Origin: Siphonodentalium dalli
Taxonomy: Eukaryota; Mollusca; Scaphopoda; Gadilida; Siphonodentaliidae
Assembly (NCBI GenBank): GCA_032622095.1
Contig: CP136069.1
Location: 157,467,043 to 157,531,042 of the forward strand
DNA length: 64,000 bases
Direction of reading: 5' to 3'
Shown here piece by piece: positions 54,063 to 64,000 of the stretch (positions within the stretch are counted from its first letter, which is position 1; the number at the start of each line of letters is the position of its first letter). The position numbers were made by a program, and so were the translations under genes. The notes beneath the pieces are model-generated. The model was not told the DNA's origin and searched no databases. It saw only the letters and a program-made list of their open reading frames with translations.

Positions 54063-54900
54063 ACAAAACATTTATTTAACGTTGGTTGTGGACTTTTGAT
54101 ATGTTTTTGTTTAGTAAAAACATGTTTTTGTTTAGAAAAAACATTTGGAATATCAGTTGATTGCGTCAACAGTCAACATTTTTTCAACAATTTACCACTA
54201 AATTGATTAAAGTTTTATTGAATTTTCATATTATTTTATTGACATATAAAGTTTGTGCTTGAATTTTGTTGACGAAAACATTAGTGTTTTCCTATGATTA
54301 TAATATTTTTACATTTTTTTATTAAAGACAAAACATTTATTGTCTTTTACGATTATTGTGGTAATAAAAAGGGACTTTTGATGCTTGCTAGCGAAACAGA
54401 TAAAGTTAACATTTAAATTGTTTTTTTTTTAAATTTGGCTTTCAATTGAGATATTTGATTAAGGATTTTCATTGATTTTGAAGCATTATAACATATAACT
54501 TCAATTTTGTTGACGAAAAAGTAACTTAAATTGTGTTTTAATTGCTTTATCGTGCTTTTACATTTAATATTTCATTAAAAGGGAGATTTTTGTATTTGTT
54601 TGAAATATTGAATTTGTGTTGGAACTGAAATACGTTGTCTTCATATAAACCGAAAATACTCCCGTCATTCATAATCATTAAAGGAACCGATAATGGTTAT
54701 ACATTTCGATTTATATCACTATGAAATGGTGTTTATGAAATGTGTTGCCTACTAATCTACAGAATAACGTTCCAAAACAAAGTTCAATGTGTTTAGACTT
54801 GTGGTTTTTACATGCATAGGTTTATTCGCTAACGAATATATCATTGTATCATTCATTAACATATATCAATCGTTTAACATATATATTGAACTTAATAAAA
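54063..54900. other. AT-rich part of Polinton without recognised features
   Basis: Long T-runs and the recurring string TTGTTGACGAAAA (54268, 54508). No ORF beyond 63 aa. Confidence 0.45.
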
Positions 54901-54904
54901 CAGA

Positions 54905-55275
54905 TTATTCAATTGACAGGGGAGCTAACTCTGTTATTTATATTCCAATTAATATTTGTAGATTTAGTTTACAACTCTGATATTTTTGATTAACCTAAAA
55001 ATAGATTGCCTGAGTATAACCCATAGCCTAGAAGTAGTAGTTTTATGACCAACCTATAAATAATTAGTCTGACTTTAAATAATGATTAATTTTAACACTG
55101 TTATAATTCACAGGGGAGCTAACTCTGTTCTTTATATTCCAATTAATATTTCTAGATTTACTCGGTATATTTTAGGAAATTTTTGAATAACCTAGAAATA
55201 GTTAATTTGAGTATAGCCTAGAGGAAGTATTTTAACACCAACCTAGAAATAGTTAGTCTGACTTTAAAATATTAA
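54905..55275 (+). repeat. Two-copy repeat with CTAGAAATAG subterminal motifs
   Basis: CAGGGGAGCTAACTCTGTT and the following TATATTCCAATTAATATTT occur at about 54917 and 55112 (period about 195 bp). Each is followed by CCTA(G/T)AAATA-type strings and AGTCTGACTTTAAA, the same vocabulary as the terminal repeats. Confidence 0.65.
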
Positions 55276-55308
55276 TCATTTTTTTTGCCAGAAGATATTT
55301 CGACGGGG

Positions 55309-55353
55309 AGACCAGACTGTCCATATCTTAAAAAAGATTGATTTGATTATATT
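55309..55353 (+). pseudogene. Inverted copy of the zinc-knuckle gene 3' end
   Basis: In the plus direction GAGACCAGACTGTCCATATC, then TTAAAAAAGATTGATTTGAT matches the complement of 43179-43223. It encodes the last nine or ten codons (RPDCPYLKKD and stop) of the knuckle protein. It lies just inside the right terminal repeat, as the gene does at the left, so the ancestral inverted repeat probably reached into the gene. Confidence 0.8.
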
Positions 55354-55401
55354 TTTTTTATATCTGTTTGTATACTAAGATTTATTTATGTATCATTTAT
55401 A

Positions 55402-56028
55402 TTCATTAAAGGACTAAAGTGTGAAGGGTTCCACATTTCGTTTTCTACGAGACTCTGTAATATCGAGTTTTATGAGATCGAATAGTGTTACCTACAAATC
55501 TACAATAAAGAAGAAAAAGTTCCGACACTAACAAATATTCTATGTGTTTTAGCCTTGTGGTTTTTTACATGCACGAGGTTATTCACTAGCGAATAATTCA
55601 TCTCATTTCGGACTATTATTTTACTAACCTATCATAACTAACCTACATATCAATACATGTATTCAATCGTGCGTACTAATCCTTCAAATAGTTACTAGTT
55701 AGCCTGACTATATCATCTGCCTAGAAATAGTTTGCTTTACTATACCATCTGCCTATTAGATATACATCATTACCTAACATAAAATAGCTCGTATTGTAGC
55801 TTAGCTATGCCTTAAAATAGTTACTAGTTCGTCTGACTATAACATCTGCCTAGAAGCGCGTATTGTAGCTTATCTATGCCTTCAAATAGTTACTAGTTAG
55901 TCTGACTATATCATCTGCCTAGAAATAGTTTGCTTTACTATACCATCTGCCTAGAAATAGTCATTAGTATGTCTTACAATACCTTTAATTATATAGAGTA
56001 TACGGAATGCTTTTACATATACACTACT
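55402..56028 (-). repeat. Polinton right terminal inverted repeat (expanded)
   Basis: It pairs with 42663-43097 over its two outer parts but carries about 190 bp extra, composed of repeats of CTAGTTAGTCTGACTATA, CATCTGCCTAGAAATAG and GCGTATTGTAGCTTATCTAT (about 55690-55900). The terminus is ACACTACT followed by AACCTG. Confidence 0.85.
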
Positions 56029-56034
56029 AACCTG
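56029..56034. repeat. Polinton target site duplication, right (AACCTG)
   Basis: Exact repeat of 42657-42662. Confidence 0.9.
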
Positions 56035-56051
56035 ACATCGAATTAATTTAA

Positions 56052-56463
56052 TGCAAACTCACAGCCCGGATCCCCTTAATGTCCTCGTACTTCTAACACC
56101 CCCTTACATATGTGTTGTGGAACTACCCTCGACTACACTCACGAAGATACGACTACACTCACGAATGCCTGGCAATTAACCCCCAAAATGCCGCCATCGC
56201 CGATTATGTTTACCGATAACGACGCTGACAGCCCGGACCATCCCGGTCCAGCCCGGACCCCCCATATGGACTATATGAGTGATTTTAAGGGCAATATAAG
56301 TGCAGGGGTGTCATGGAAACCCACCCAGGGTCGCTATTAACCCTCAAAATGCCGGCATCGGCGACAATTTTCGCCGCGAAATGAAGCTAACAACCCGGAC
56401 AGCCCCTGCTGCGTCCAGGTGTGATTTTAGTATTCATATATGTGCGACGGTGTTAATGAAACC
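56052..56463 (+). repeat. GC-rich 528-bp repeat, partial plus unit
   Basis: It begins AAACTCACAGCCCGGATCCC and follows the monomer to GTGTTAATGAAACC, where it is interrupted. ORFs of 76 and 144 aa across it are repeat-derived. Confidence 0.75.
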
Positions 56464-57284
56464 GTATTCCCAATTCTCAAATAATGATAACACCATCATT
56501 GCCATCAAGCCGCGCCGGAGTCCACTAGGGGTAGACATCAGCGTGTATTGGTATACATGCTTACAATTTAAGGGACGGACACGTCTTCACATACAGGTTA
56601 ATTACATCATACGGTGTCTGCGTTGGCGGTCAGGAAAAACCAACGAAAAACCTCTTGGGAAAACGATGGAAACCTGCTTTCCGAAACCAACATCACTAAC
56701 GCAGCTCGAATGTTCGGAAATTCATTCTAATTGATCAATTGTGCAACACAAACCTGTGTACACACTATATAATACAAATATAAATTAACATATATAACAT
56801 GTTCGAATATATACACTATGATCGTGATCGGATGCCACACTTATATGCGTTTAATATAAATGACTACATATAAAAATATTACTTCCTGAATAAGGTGCGA
56901 TATGCACATTTCAAAGTTACAATTAACTTTTATTAATGATAATTCCAAAAAAAAATTCAACGTCAACTTTCTATAATATGCATGATTTCACGCGTTATAA
57001 GAATATATGCTTATCAGATATAGTTTCAACATACGCATCTCATTACGTTATTGAACCGTCAATCCATAACATTACTGAAATGTTTGAAACAAAAAATTTG
57101 GAGTTGACCCGACATACAAGGCGATTCGGCTAGAAATGACACCACACGCTCTATAATAGCGTGACCTATTTTCATTGTTCATGCACGAAGCGATAATTGA
57201 TCGCTCACTCATTATTACCATGAACAGTGAATACAATAGTTTTCGGCTAATGTGCTTTGCACCAAACGCTGAAAACTGATCATA
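56464..57284. other. About 820-bp insertion splitting a GC-rich monomer
   Basis: Compared with the uninterrupted unit at 16196 (TTAATGAAACCCAAATACGC), the monomer breaks after GAAACC and resumes at AAATACGCACGG (57285). The insert is AT-rich, with ORFs up to 65 aa and a local inverted string (GCGATAATTGATCGC). No terminal repeats or target duplication were evident. Confidence 0.55.
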
Positions 57285-57820
57285 AATACGCACGGAGAGT
57301 GGTCAAGGTCAAACGGAAGTGCCGCTTATTAACCCCTAAACTTCCCAAATTCAGCCAGAATTACAAAATTGCACCCCCAATAAACAAACTCACAGCCCGG
57401 ACCCCCTTAATGTCCTCGTACTTCTAATAACCCCTTACATATGTGTTGTGGAACTACCCTCGACTACACTCACGAAGATACAAGGGCGAGTCGCCCACGA
57501 ATGCCTGGCAATTAACCCCCAAAATGCCGCCATCACCGATTATGTTTACCGATAACGACGCTGACAGCCCGGACCAGCCCGGACCATCCCGATCCAGCCC
57601 GGACCCCCCATATGGACTATATGAGTGATTTTAAGGCCAATATAAGTGCAGGGGTGTCATGGAAACCCACTCAGGGTCGCTATTAACCCTCAAAATGCCG
57701 GCATCGGCGAAAAATTTCGCCGCGAAATGAAGCTAACAGCCCGGACCACCCCTGCTGCGCACAGGTGTGATTTTAGTATTCATATCTGTGCGAGGGTGTT
57801 AATGTAACCCAAATACGCAC
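57285..57820 (+). repeat. GC-rich 528-bp repeat, plus unit
   Basis: One complete monomer in plus orientation, running up to an inversion point near 57815-57825. Confidence 0.75.
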
Positions 57821-59155
57821 GGTTTCATTAACACCATCGCACAGATATGGATACTAAAATCATACCTGGATGCAGCAGGGGCGGTCTGGGCAGTTAGCTT
57901 CATTTCACGGCGAACATTTTCGCCGATGCCGGCATTTTGAGGGTTAATAGCGACCCTGAGTGTGTTTCCATGACACCCCTGAACTTACATTGACCTTAAA
58001 ATAACTCATATAGTCCATATGGGGGGGGGGGGTGTCCGGGCTGGACCGGGATGGTCCGGGCTGTCAGCGTCGTTATGGGTAAACATAATAGTCGATGGCG
58101 GCATTTTGGGGGTTAATTGCCAGGCATTTGTGGACGACTCGCCCTTGTATCTTCGTGAGTGTAGTCGAGGGTAGTTCCACAACACATATGTAAGGAGTTA
58201 TTAGATAGAAGTACGAGGACATTAAGGGGGTCCGGGCTGTGAGTTTGTTTATTGGGGGTGCAATTTTGTAATTCTAGATTAATCTGGGAAGTTTAGGGGT
58301 TAATAAACGGCACTTACGTTTGACCTTGACCACTCTCCGCGCGTATTTGGGTTTCATTAACACCCTCGCACAGATTTTGATACTAAAATCATACCTGGAC
58401 GCAGCAGGGGCGGTCCGGGCTGTTAGCTTCATTTCGCGGAGAACATTTTCGCCGATGCCGGCATTTTGAGGGTTAATAGCGACCCTGAGTGGGTTTCCAT
58501 GACACCCCTGAACTTATACTGGCCTTACAATCATTCATATAGTCCATATGGGGGGTCCGGGATGGACCGGGATGGTCCGGGCTGGTCCAGGCTGTCAGCG
58601 TCGTTATGGGTAAACATAATCGTCGATGGCGGCATTTTGGGGGTTAATTGCCAGGCATTCGTGGGCGACTCGCCCTTGTATTTTCGTGAGTGTAGTCGAG
58701 GGTAGTTCCACAACACATATGTAAGGAGTTATTAGAAGTACGAGGACATTAAGGGGGTCCGGGCTGTGAGTTTGTTTATTGGGAGCGCAATTTTGTAATT
58801 CTGGCTGAATCTGAGAAGTTTAGGGGTTAATAAGCGGCACTTCCGTTTTACCTTGACCACTCTCCGTGCGTATTTGGGTTTCATTAACACCGTCGCACAG
58901 ATATGAATACTAAAATCACAGCTGGGCGCAGCAGGGGCGGTCCGGGCTGTTAGCTTCGTTTCGCGGCGAACATTTTCGCCGATGCCGGCATTTTGAGGGT
59001 TAATAGCGACCCTGAGTGGGTTTCCATGACACCCCTGCACTTATATTGCCCTTAAAATCTCTCATTTAAACATATGGGGGGTCCGGGCTGGTCCAGGCTG
59101 GTCCGGGCTGGTCCGGGCTGGTCCGGGCTGGTCCGGGCGGTGTTTAGTCACACCC
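57821..59155 (-). repeat. GC-rich 528-bp repeat array, minus orientation
   Basis: GCAGCAGGGGCGGTC lies at about 57872, 58401 and 58928, giving monomers of about 528 bp. The array ends in a GTCCGGGCTG minisatellite (59089-59138) and the hairpin CGGTGTTTAGTCACACC, the mirror of the left end at 15924. A poly-G tract (58021-58031) distinguishes the first unit. Confidence 0.8.
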
Positions 59156-59307
59156 GATATTTTCATATAACTAAAGTACCGTACTTTAAGTTTAAATCCC
59201 AGCCTGTAAACATAATAATTGAAGATTTGTTAAACATGTTACAGGGTTGTGTGCGTTTTGATTATCATTCCAAATGCACCCAATATTAAAATTCCTTATT
59301 ATTATTC

Positions 59308-59539
59308 AACCACCCATTCGACGCCCAATAAAGCTTCAACAGCCTAAAATATCTTCGGTCTGCCTCACTAACACCATACAAATATGGATATCATTGGAAC
59401 CGGTTCATTGATCACATTGTGATGGTTACAGTTATGCCCTGTGCCAATGCATTCTCTTATATATGCGAGGCGACCTATGGTCGACTCGCATATATAAGAT
59501 AATGCATTGGCACAGGGCCGTTCTGTTGGGTAAAGGGTT
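59308..59539 (+). mobile_element. Single-hairpin copy of the 1924-2319 MITE
   Basis: It shares AATAAAGCTTCAACAGCCTA, TCATTGGAACCGG and the complete right end TGTTGGGTAAAGGGTTAA with the copy at 1924. It holds only one GCCAATGCATTCTCT hairpin (59442-59515), and its left terminus is diverged. Confidence 0.7.
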
Positions 59540-59763
59540 AATGTGCAAACATGAAATATACATATCATAATATAGCCATACTTCTGGAGGAAATTTATCA
59601 AAAGAAAGAAAACGACCGTCTGGTCCAAAAAAAGAGAAGAAAACATTGTATATGGGTAAGAACACGCTACAAGATAACCACATATATGTAGTCTACATAC
59701 CAAATTAGACTGTGTTTTTCATTGTAATAGGCCTACATGAATTTCTTAAATTGTCAATCCGCT

Positions 59764-60184
59764 TTAAAGGCACGGGCGGCGTTCGTTGCAGAAATATAAA
59801 TTTTTGTTCAAATCGCCATCAACAGAAGGAATATTAAAAAATATATAGTTTTGTTCATATGCCAAACATACTCAGCGCTTAAATAGTATATTGTTGCCAA
59901 GACGTACGATGGTGTACGCAAAACAAGAGCCTGCTCGTGTTACAGAAGTTTACATCACACACAAATGATATAAACGCTCTTTATTATTTCCAGATCAGGA
60001 AAACAGTAACAAACTTTTTATGTTAACTAAACAAAAGCCAGATTCTGTAACGTTTTTTTGCTTTTGTTTACATAACAAAGGAAAAACATTTGACAATAGA
60101 ATACTGTTTATGTCATATTTCTGATTGGTATAAGAACAAGGTCTGTCTATATTTTACTATTATTTCTGCCGCCCGTATCTTTAA
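59764..60184 (+). mobile_element. TTAAAGGCACGGG MITE, 421 bp
   Basis: It starts TTAAAGGCACGGGCGGCG and ends GCCGCCCGTATCTTTAA. It is related to the two copies inside the Polinton and to the fragment at 25131. It includes ATAAACGCTCTTTATT, the complement of the ATAAAGAGCGTT motif. Confidence 0.7.
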
Positions 60185-60239
60185 GGTCTTTATGGAGCCA
60201 AATTTGACAACATTTGCATGATCTCAAATAAACAGTTAC

Positions 60240-60480
60240 ACTAACACTTTCTGTACTGGAGCATCATTGATGAGCAGTTATCACATAAAACATGTTCACA
60301 TAATAAATTCAACAAACGAGCACGTTTGTTGAACTTATTATTGGAACATTTCCCACAATAATATGACTAATTCTATAATCTGTCTGCTTATTTTTCCCGA
60401 ACACCCTCCAGATGAATAATAGACGATTCCAATGTATACTTTAGAACTAAATGGGAGAATCCTTTCAGTAAATAAAGGGT
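60240..60480 (+). mobile_element. TTAA-type MITE, third copy of the 5432 family
   Basis: It shares CATTGATGAGCAGTTATC, TTGTTGAACTTATTATTGGA and CTGTCTGCTTATTTTTCC with 5432-5688. The right end AATAAAGGGTAAAT is decayed. Confidence 0.55.
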
Positions 60481-60591
60481 AAATGTTTGTGTAAATGCAA
60501 TATATTCAATCTATAAACAATATTCGACCATAAATGATAGAAATATTTTTTTAAATATAAAATGTGAACTTTTGATGCAGTTTTTAAATTT

Positions 60592-60846
60592 GCTAATTTT
60601 GAGGCCACAGTCCAGAAAACTCCAGTATGCAATGAGAGAAAAAAAGGTAAAATGTGCAGAATATCGCAAACAGATAATGTAGTGCCGAATTGTTTTTCAT
60701 AGAAAACGAACCATTTGTTAGAATGGACTGTTCCCATTGTTTCAGTTTTGATTTAATAGACAATAATTGGGAAAGTCACCCTTTAAGGTATTCTGCACAG
60801 TTTGCCTGATTACATTTAGAGTTTTCTGGACTGTTGCCTCAAATGA
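60592..60846. repeat. Inverted repeat of about 255 bp
   Basis: TTTGAGGCCACAGTCCAGAA continuing to AACTC at the left matches, as its complement, GAGTTTTCTGGACTGTTGCC then TCAAA at the right, with one mismatch over about 25 bp. The interior is not palindromic. Probably an old MITE. Confidence 0.5.
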
Positions 60847-61600
60847 GTCAAACGTATATCAAATTTGGTGTAAACATATTTATTCCAATCATGATAACAT
60901 ATATATATTTGACAAAGGTTTTGACAATAACATAGAATAATATAATTGGTTGATTGATTGGAAAGGGGGTTAAACAACAAGCCCAATGGCCTTTGTTAAG
61001 TTTGCTCCCCTTTTGTATCAAATTTCAAAACTGGATCAAAGTTCACATTTTATATTTTAAATATTTAATATCTTTTATAAATCCCGATCAAATATTGTGT
61101 ATAGATTAGATATGTTGCAATTTTTACACAGAAAATAATGAAAACAGTTAAATTTAGACCACACTCATATATTTCAACAGTGTTTCCGCGAGCATTTACT
61201 TCTAAGCTTATGTGCCCCTGTCTAATCATTTTTAGACGAGTCATTGTAAAATCGAAATGAGCCAGGAATACCCACTTTGACATACGAATACGAATGAAAT
61301 GCATGTAGCGTTTTCATAACCATTCCGAAATACATGTACCTCTATTCGGACGTATAAATGCAAACTTGAGTACCTGTTAATCTGACGGTATTGTAAACAA
61401 AGTAACAATAAATTGATAATCCATATACATGTAACGAAATATTGACTCTTTTGTGCCATTGTCACTCTGGTCATAACAGTGCACGGCGAAATCGTTCACG
61501 ATGCATGGACCTTGTGATCGGTAGATCTTCTGTGTCGATCAGTATAGTATGTTGTATAGTATGTATATATATTATTGCATGGTCCAACTTAACTGTTGGC
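60847..61600. other. AT-rich spacer
   Basis: No gene was recognised. A possible LINE-type tail AATAAACAATCAATCAA lies at 61608-61624. Confidence 0.4.
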
Positions 61601-61639
61601 TTTGCTAATAAACAATCAATCAAATGACTGCCGCCATTT

Positions 61640-62165
61640 AAACTGATTACCACATGCACGCACATGTGAAAAGTTGTCCCTTGAGTTTGGAGCGCTCGTG
61701 GTCTGTCTTGTTTTTGGTAGCTGCTAAAAGATTCAATGCACATTGAACAAGTAAGCCGGGCTCCCATGCAGCTGAGCAAATGTTTAGTTTGGGTTCTCTT
61801 TTGTGTGAAATCCTGTTTGCATCTTTCACATCCATGCGGCTTTGATTTCGTGTGTAAATTGTTATGTGCAGTTAAGTCAGTGTTATTATAAAAAAAAAAT
61901 CTCTGACAACGAATACAGCTATATTTGGATTTGGCAACAGGCTCATTAACCACTCTGGTGTGACTTTGGAGGCCTACTTTCGACTTGGATTCTTTGGTGC
62001 ATATGTGGCACAGTAAACTTGAATACTGTCGAATACTTTTATGTCTTTTCAAATCGTAATTGTCGCTAAACATGTTCATCACAAGATATGTTTATCGCTC
62101 CATGAGTCCGCACATGTCGCCGAATGTTACTCTTCACCCTTGTTCTAAATGAGCACACTGAGCAA
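61640..62165 (-). pseudogene. C2H2 zinc-finger remnant with frame breaks
   Basis: On the minus strand at least five finger-like segments follow one another: YDCSVCSF with RRHVRTH (around 62165-62090), a finger broken near 62075 with DLKRHK, LCHICTKE with LQSHTRV, YSCIRCQRFF with LTAHNNLH, HGCERCKQDF with TKHLLSC, and LTCSMC lacking its histidines. The first finger is in a different frame from the rest, and a stop lies upstream of it. The tandem CxxC-x12-HxxxH pattern shows descent from a DNA-binding multi-finger protein. An intron between fingers is an alternative to decay, but the frameshift inside a finger and the missing histidines favour a pseudogene. Confidence 0.6.
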
Positions 62166-62639
62166 TCGTAATAAAATTTCAGTTACATTCTCGACATGTG
62201 GCCTCGGCTTCAAAGGTGTACTCGTTAATTGTGGCTTGGATATCGAGGTACATGAAATATCCATCAACAGCATGGAGTCTTCCAGTGAAAGCATTGACCC
62301 TTCCTACCCTTCGTATAAACTGAAAAAGAGGAAGTTGCAACTTATAGGAAGGAGAAAAAGAATATCATATCACCAAAACATTATAGGTTTAGTAGCGGTT
62401 TTATCTGTTTTGGGTGGGCACGCCCCGCTATCCCCCTTCCCATTTTCTCGTCCATGTCCCCGCCATTATTTCTCCAATACGTTTATCCCATGATCTCCTA
62501 TCGCACGACCCCTTTACAGATACGTGCACTGGTTTTAAACATACATGTTGCATAACCCATATATATTTCTTTCAAATTGAGATAAATATAAGCTCTTTCG
62601 ACTATAGGGGTGGTCAAAAATTGAGAATCTCTCATCTGA

Positions 62640-63190
62640 ATCTGCTCGAAGTGTAAAATATGAATCTACAGGATATTGTTGATCGGCAAAGAACTGGGTC
62701 TTATGTTCGGGAAGTGAACCGATCTTATCTGCGGTGAACTGGAGCTTTTTCGTCACAATTTCAAACCTAAATATCTTACGATTCCAAGGTAACATATCTA
62801 CTGTCCAGTGGAGAGACAACACACTTTTGACTAATAAAACCTTGCATTATCGTGTTAGTATCGAATGATTCGTTTTTTTTACCGTAAATTTGGTTTGAAG
62901 TTTACCATTGGGGTAATGGAAATTTAACACTCAAATGTCTACGTTTAATTTGGCAAATTGGCGCACTGTATATTGGAAATATTAAATATCATGAACAGAT
63001 GGGGTTGTGTGGCAGTTATATTAAAAAAACACTGTATATTCTCTTACCTTGGTGAATCCATCTACAAAATCGAGCGCCAACCAACTTAAAAAGATCACGA
63101 GTGAACTGGAGTGCATCGGAAGTGAACTGGACAAAATATAGGAAGTGGTGTCTGTCTCGCGGAGAAGTTCCTACCACGTGAAGATATCTG
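62640..63190 (-). repeat. Inverted relative of the TCCAGTTCAC repeat
   Basis: GTGAACTGGA occurs at about 62733, 63101 and 63122. The block with GGAAGTGGTGTCTGTCTCGC and GGAGAAGTTCCTACC corresponds to the complement of 15374-15415. Opposite orientation to 15320-15740. Confidence 0.5.
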
Positions 63191-64000
63191 AGGTAAACGG
63201 TACCTATCAAATAATGCTCGCCGAGTATATTACCCCTAATTACACATTTTCAGCTATGATGGTCCAGCCATTCGATCTCCAATAAACGGACAAACAAACA
63301 CAATTTAATTTTATTAGTATAGATTCAGATCTGTTCAGATACTCATATTTGGTCTCCCCAAATACTTTCTATACAGCTGTCAAGTACTGCTCCCATCTAC
63401 GCCGCCCTGTGAATATGTTTGTAATAATAGTCTGTCTTCATGCACCCCATGTCCATGCCACTCCCTTCGAGGGCCAGGATAGAAACAATCGATCGTAACA
63501 ACACATTCTAGAAACAATTAATACATGGTCTCTCTTAAGATGATCTGGCGCATGAAAAGGGCCTACAAAAGGTCTGCAACGCTCTCTATGACAATTGGTG
63601 GTTCGTCGCTTTTTGTGAAGTGATTCTTAAGGAAGCTAATTGTGTGAATGCATTGGGCTTGCTATTATAAGTAGTTTGTCCTTCATCGCCAAACACTCTT
63701 AAACCAGAAATGACGAAATGTCTGTAAAATATTTGCCAGCGTGTTAACGTACCTGTATAAGAAGCGTCAATATAGTTTGTTTCGTTTGACGCCATTCTTA
63801 TACGTGTTTATCGGTTGTTGTTATATCAGTGCTATCTGGGAATAAATGCAATAAGATCCCATCTTGAATGTTCTCATTTACTTACTGGGGAGGTTTAGAT
63901 TGGAAAACGGCAAACTTTTCACTTGTATCACTATTAGCAACCGATGGTCAGTTGATTTACGTGATCACTAGATATGCCAATTACTCTCCCATTGTGCTAA
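63191..64000. other. Unannotated right edge
   Basis: Only short ORFs up to 69 aa without domains. No repeat family shared with the rest of the window was recognised. Confidence 0.4.

Larger units (their letters stand above)
42663..56028. mobile_element. Polinton/Maverick element, 13.4 kb, polymerase-less
   Basis: The termini 5'-AGTAGTGTAT...ATACACTACT-3' carry the AG/CT ends known for Polintons, long terminal inverted repeats (435 bp left, about 627 bp right) and an exact 6-bp target duplication. The minus strand of 43190-49621 encodes integrase, packaging ATPase, adenain-like protease, major capsid protein, a candidate minor capsid protein and small accessory proteins. The right 5.8 kb contains no DNA polymerase B ORF. 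Gene order on the minus strand: ATPase, 105-aa, 203-aa, integrase, membrane protein, minor capsid, basic protein, major capsid, protease, zinc knuckle. Confidence 0.92.

Noticed and set aside
62149-62493. 114-aa plus-strand ORF with a Ser-rich, Lys-rich stretch
   Set aside because: It partly overlaps the antisense zinc-finger remnant and shows no domain, splice pattern or repeat relation that would support a gene.

Overview
The window looks like AT-rich nuclear DNA of an invertebrate animal, most likely a bivalve mollusc or a close lophotrochozoan relative. The evidence is GT-AG introns, a PAN/EB-module extracellular protein, a LINE with an SGNH-esterase ORF1, a Polinton (Maverick) element, many palindromic MITEs, and an interspersed repeat beginning with AGCTCACCTGA that I know from bivalve genomes. 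No ribosomal RNA, confident tRNA gene or bacterial-type gene organisation was seen. The assignment to bivalve is inference.

Layout. 1-21.5 kb is repeat-dominated intergenic DNA: nested foldback elements with TTAACCCTTT-type ends, several near-perfect palindromes, three copies of a TTAAAGGTACTCAACCCG-ended MITE, a roughly 740 bp direct duplication, a GC-rich repeat block, a CT microsatellite and a small LINE ORF2 relic. 21.5-30.5 kb holds the only host gene that can be modelled: plus-strand exons with phase-1 introns encoding a membrane-anchored or secreted PAN - linker - EB/EGF-like - PAN protein, including a tandemly duplicated 117-bp linker exon. 30.5-34.1 kb is repeats. 34.1-40.5 kb is a full-length LINE with both ORFs open, inserted into a tandem repeat whose sequence resumes on the far side. 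42,663-56,028 is a complete-ended Polinton flanked by the 6-bp duplication AACCTG. 56-59.2 kb is a GC-rich array with 528-bp monomers that changes orientation in the middle. 59.2-64 kb is further MITEs and a frame-disrupted C2H2 zinc-finger remnant.

The Polinton is the centre of interest. Its left half is a compact minus-strand gene set: packaging ATPase, two small conserved-type proteins, chromodomain integrase, a membrane protein, candidate minor capsid protein, a basic core-like protein, major capsid protein, adenain-type protease and a zinc-knuckle protein. These are open and tightly spaced. The right half, about 5.8 kb where a protein-primed DNA polymerase B would be expected, has no long ORF. 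It holds two MITEs and several tandem duplications. The element therefore keeps virion-formation and integration genes but lacks its replicative polymerase. The right terminal repeat is about 190 bp longer than the left through internal repeat expansion, and an inverted copy of the last codons of the zinc-knuckle gene lies just inside the right end.

All boundaries were read by eye. Family names rest on motif recognition, not on searches. Several apparent ORF starts are not ATG; for the real genes I used the first sensible ATG.
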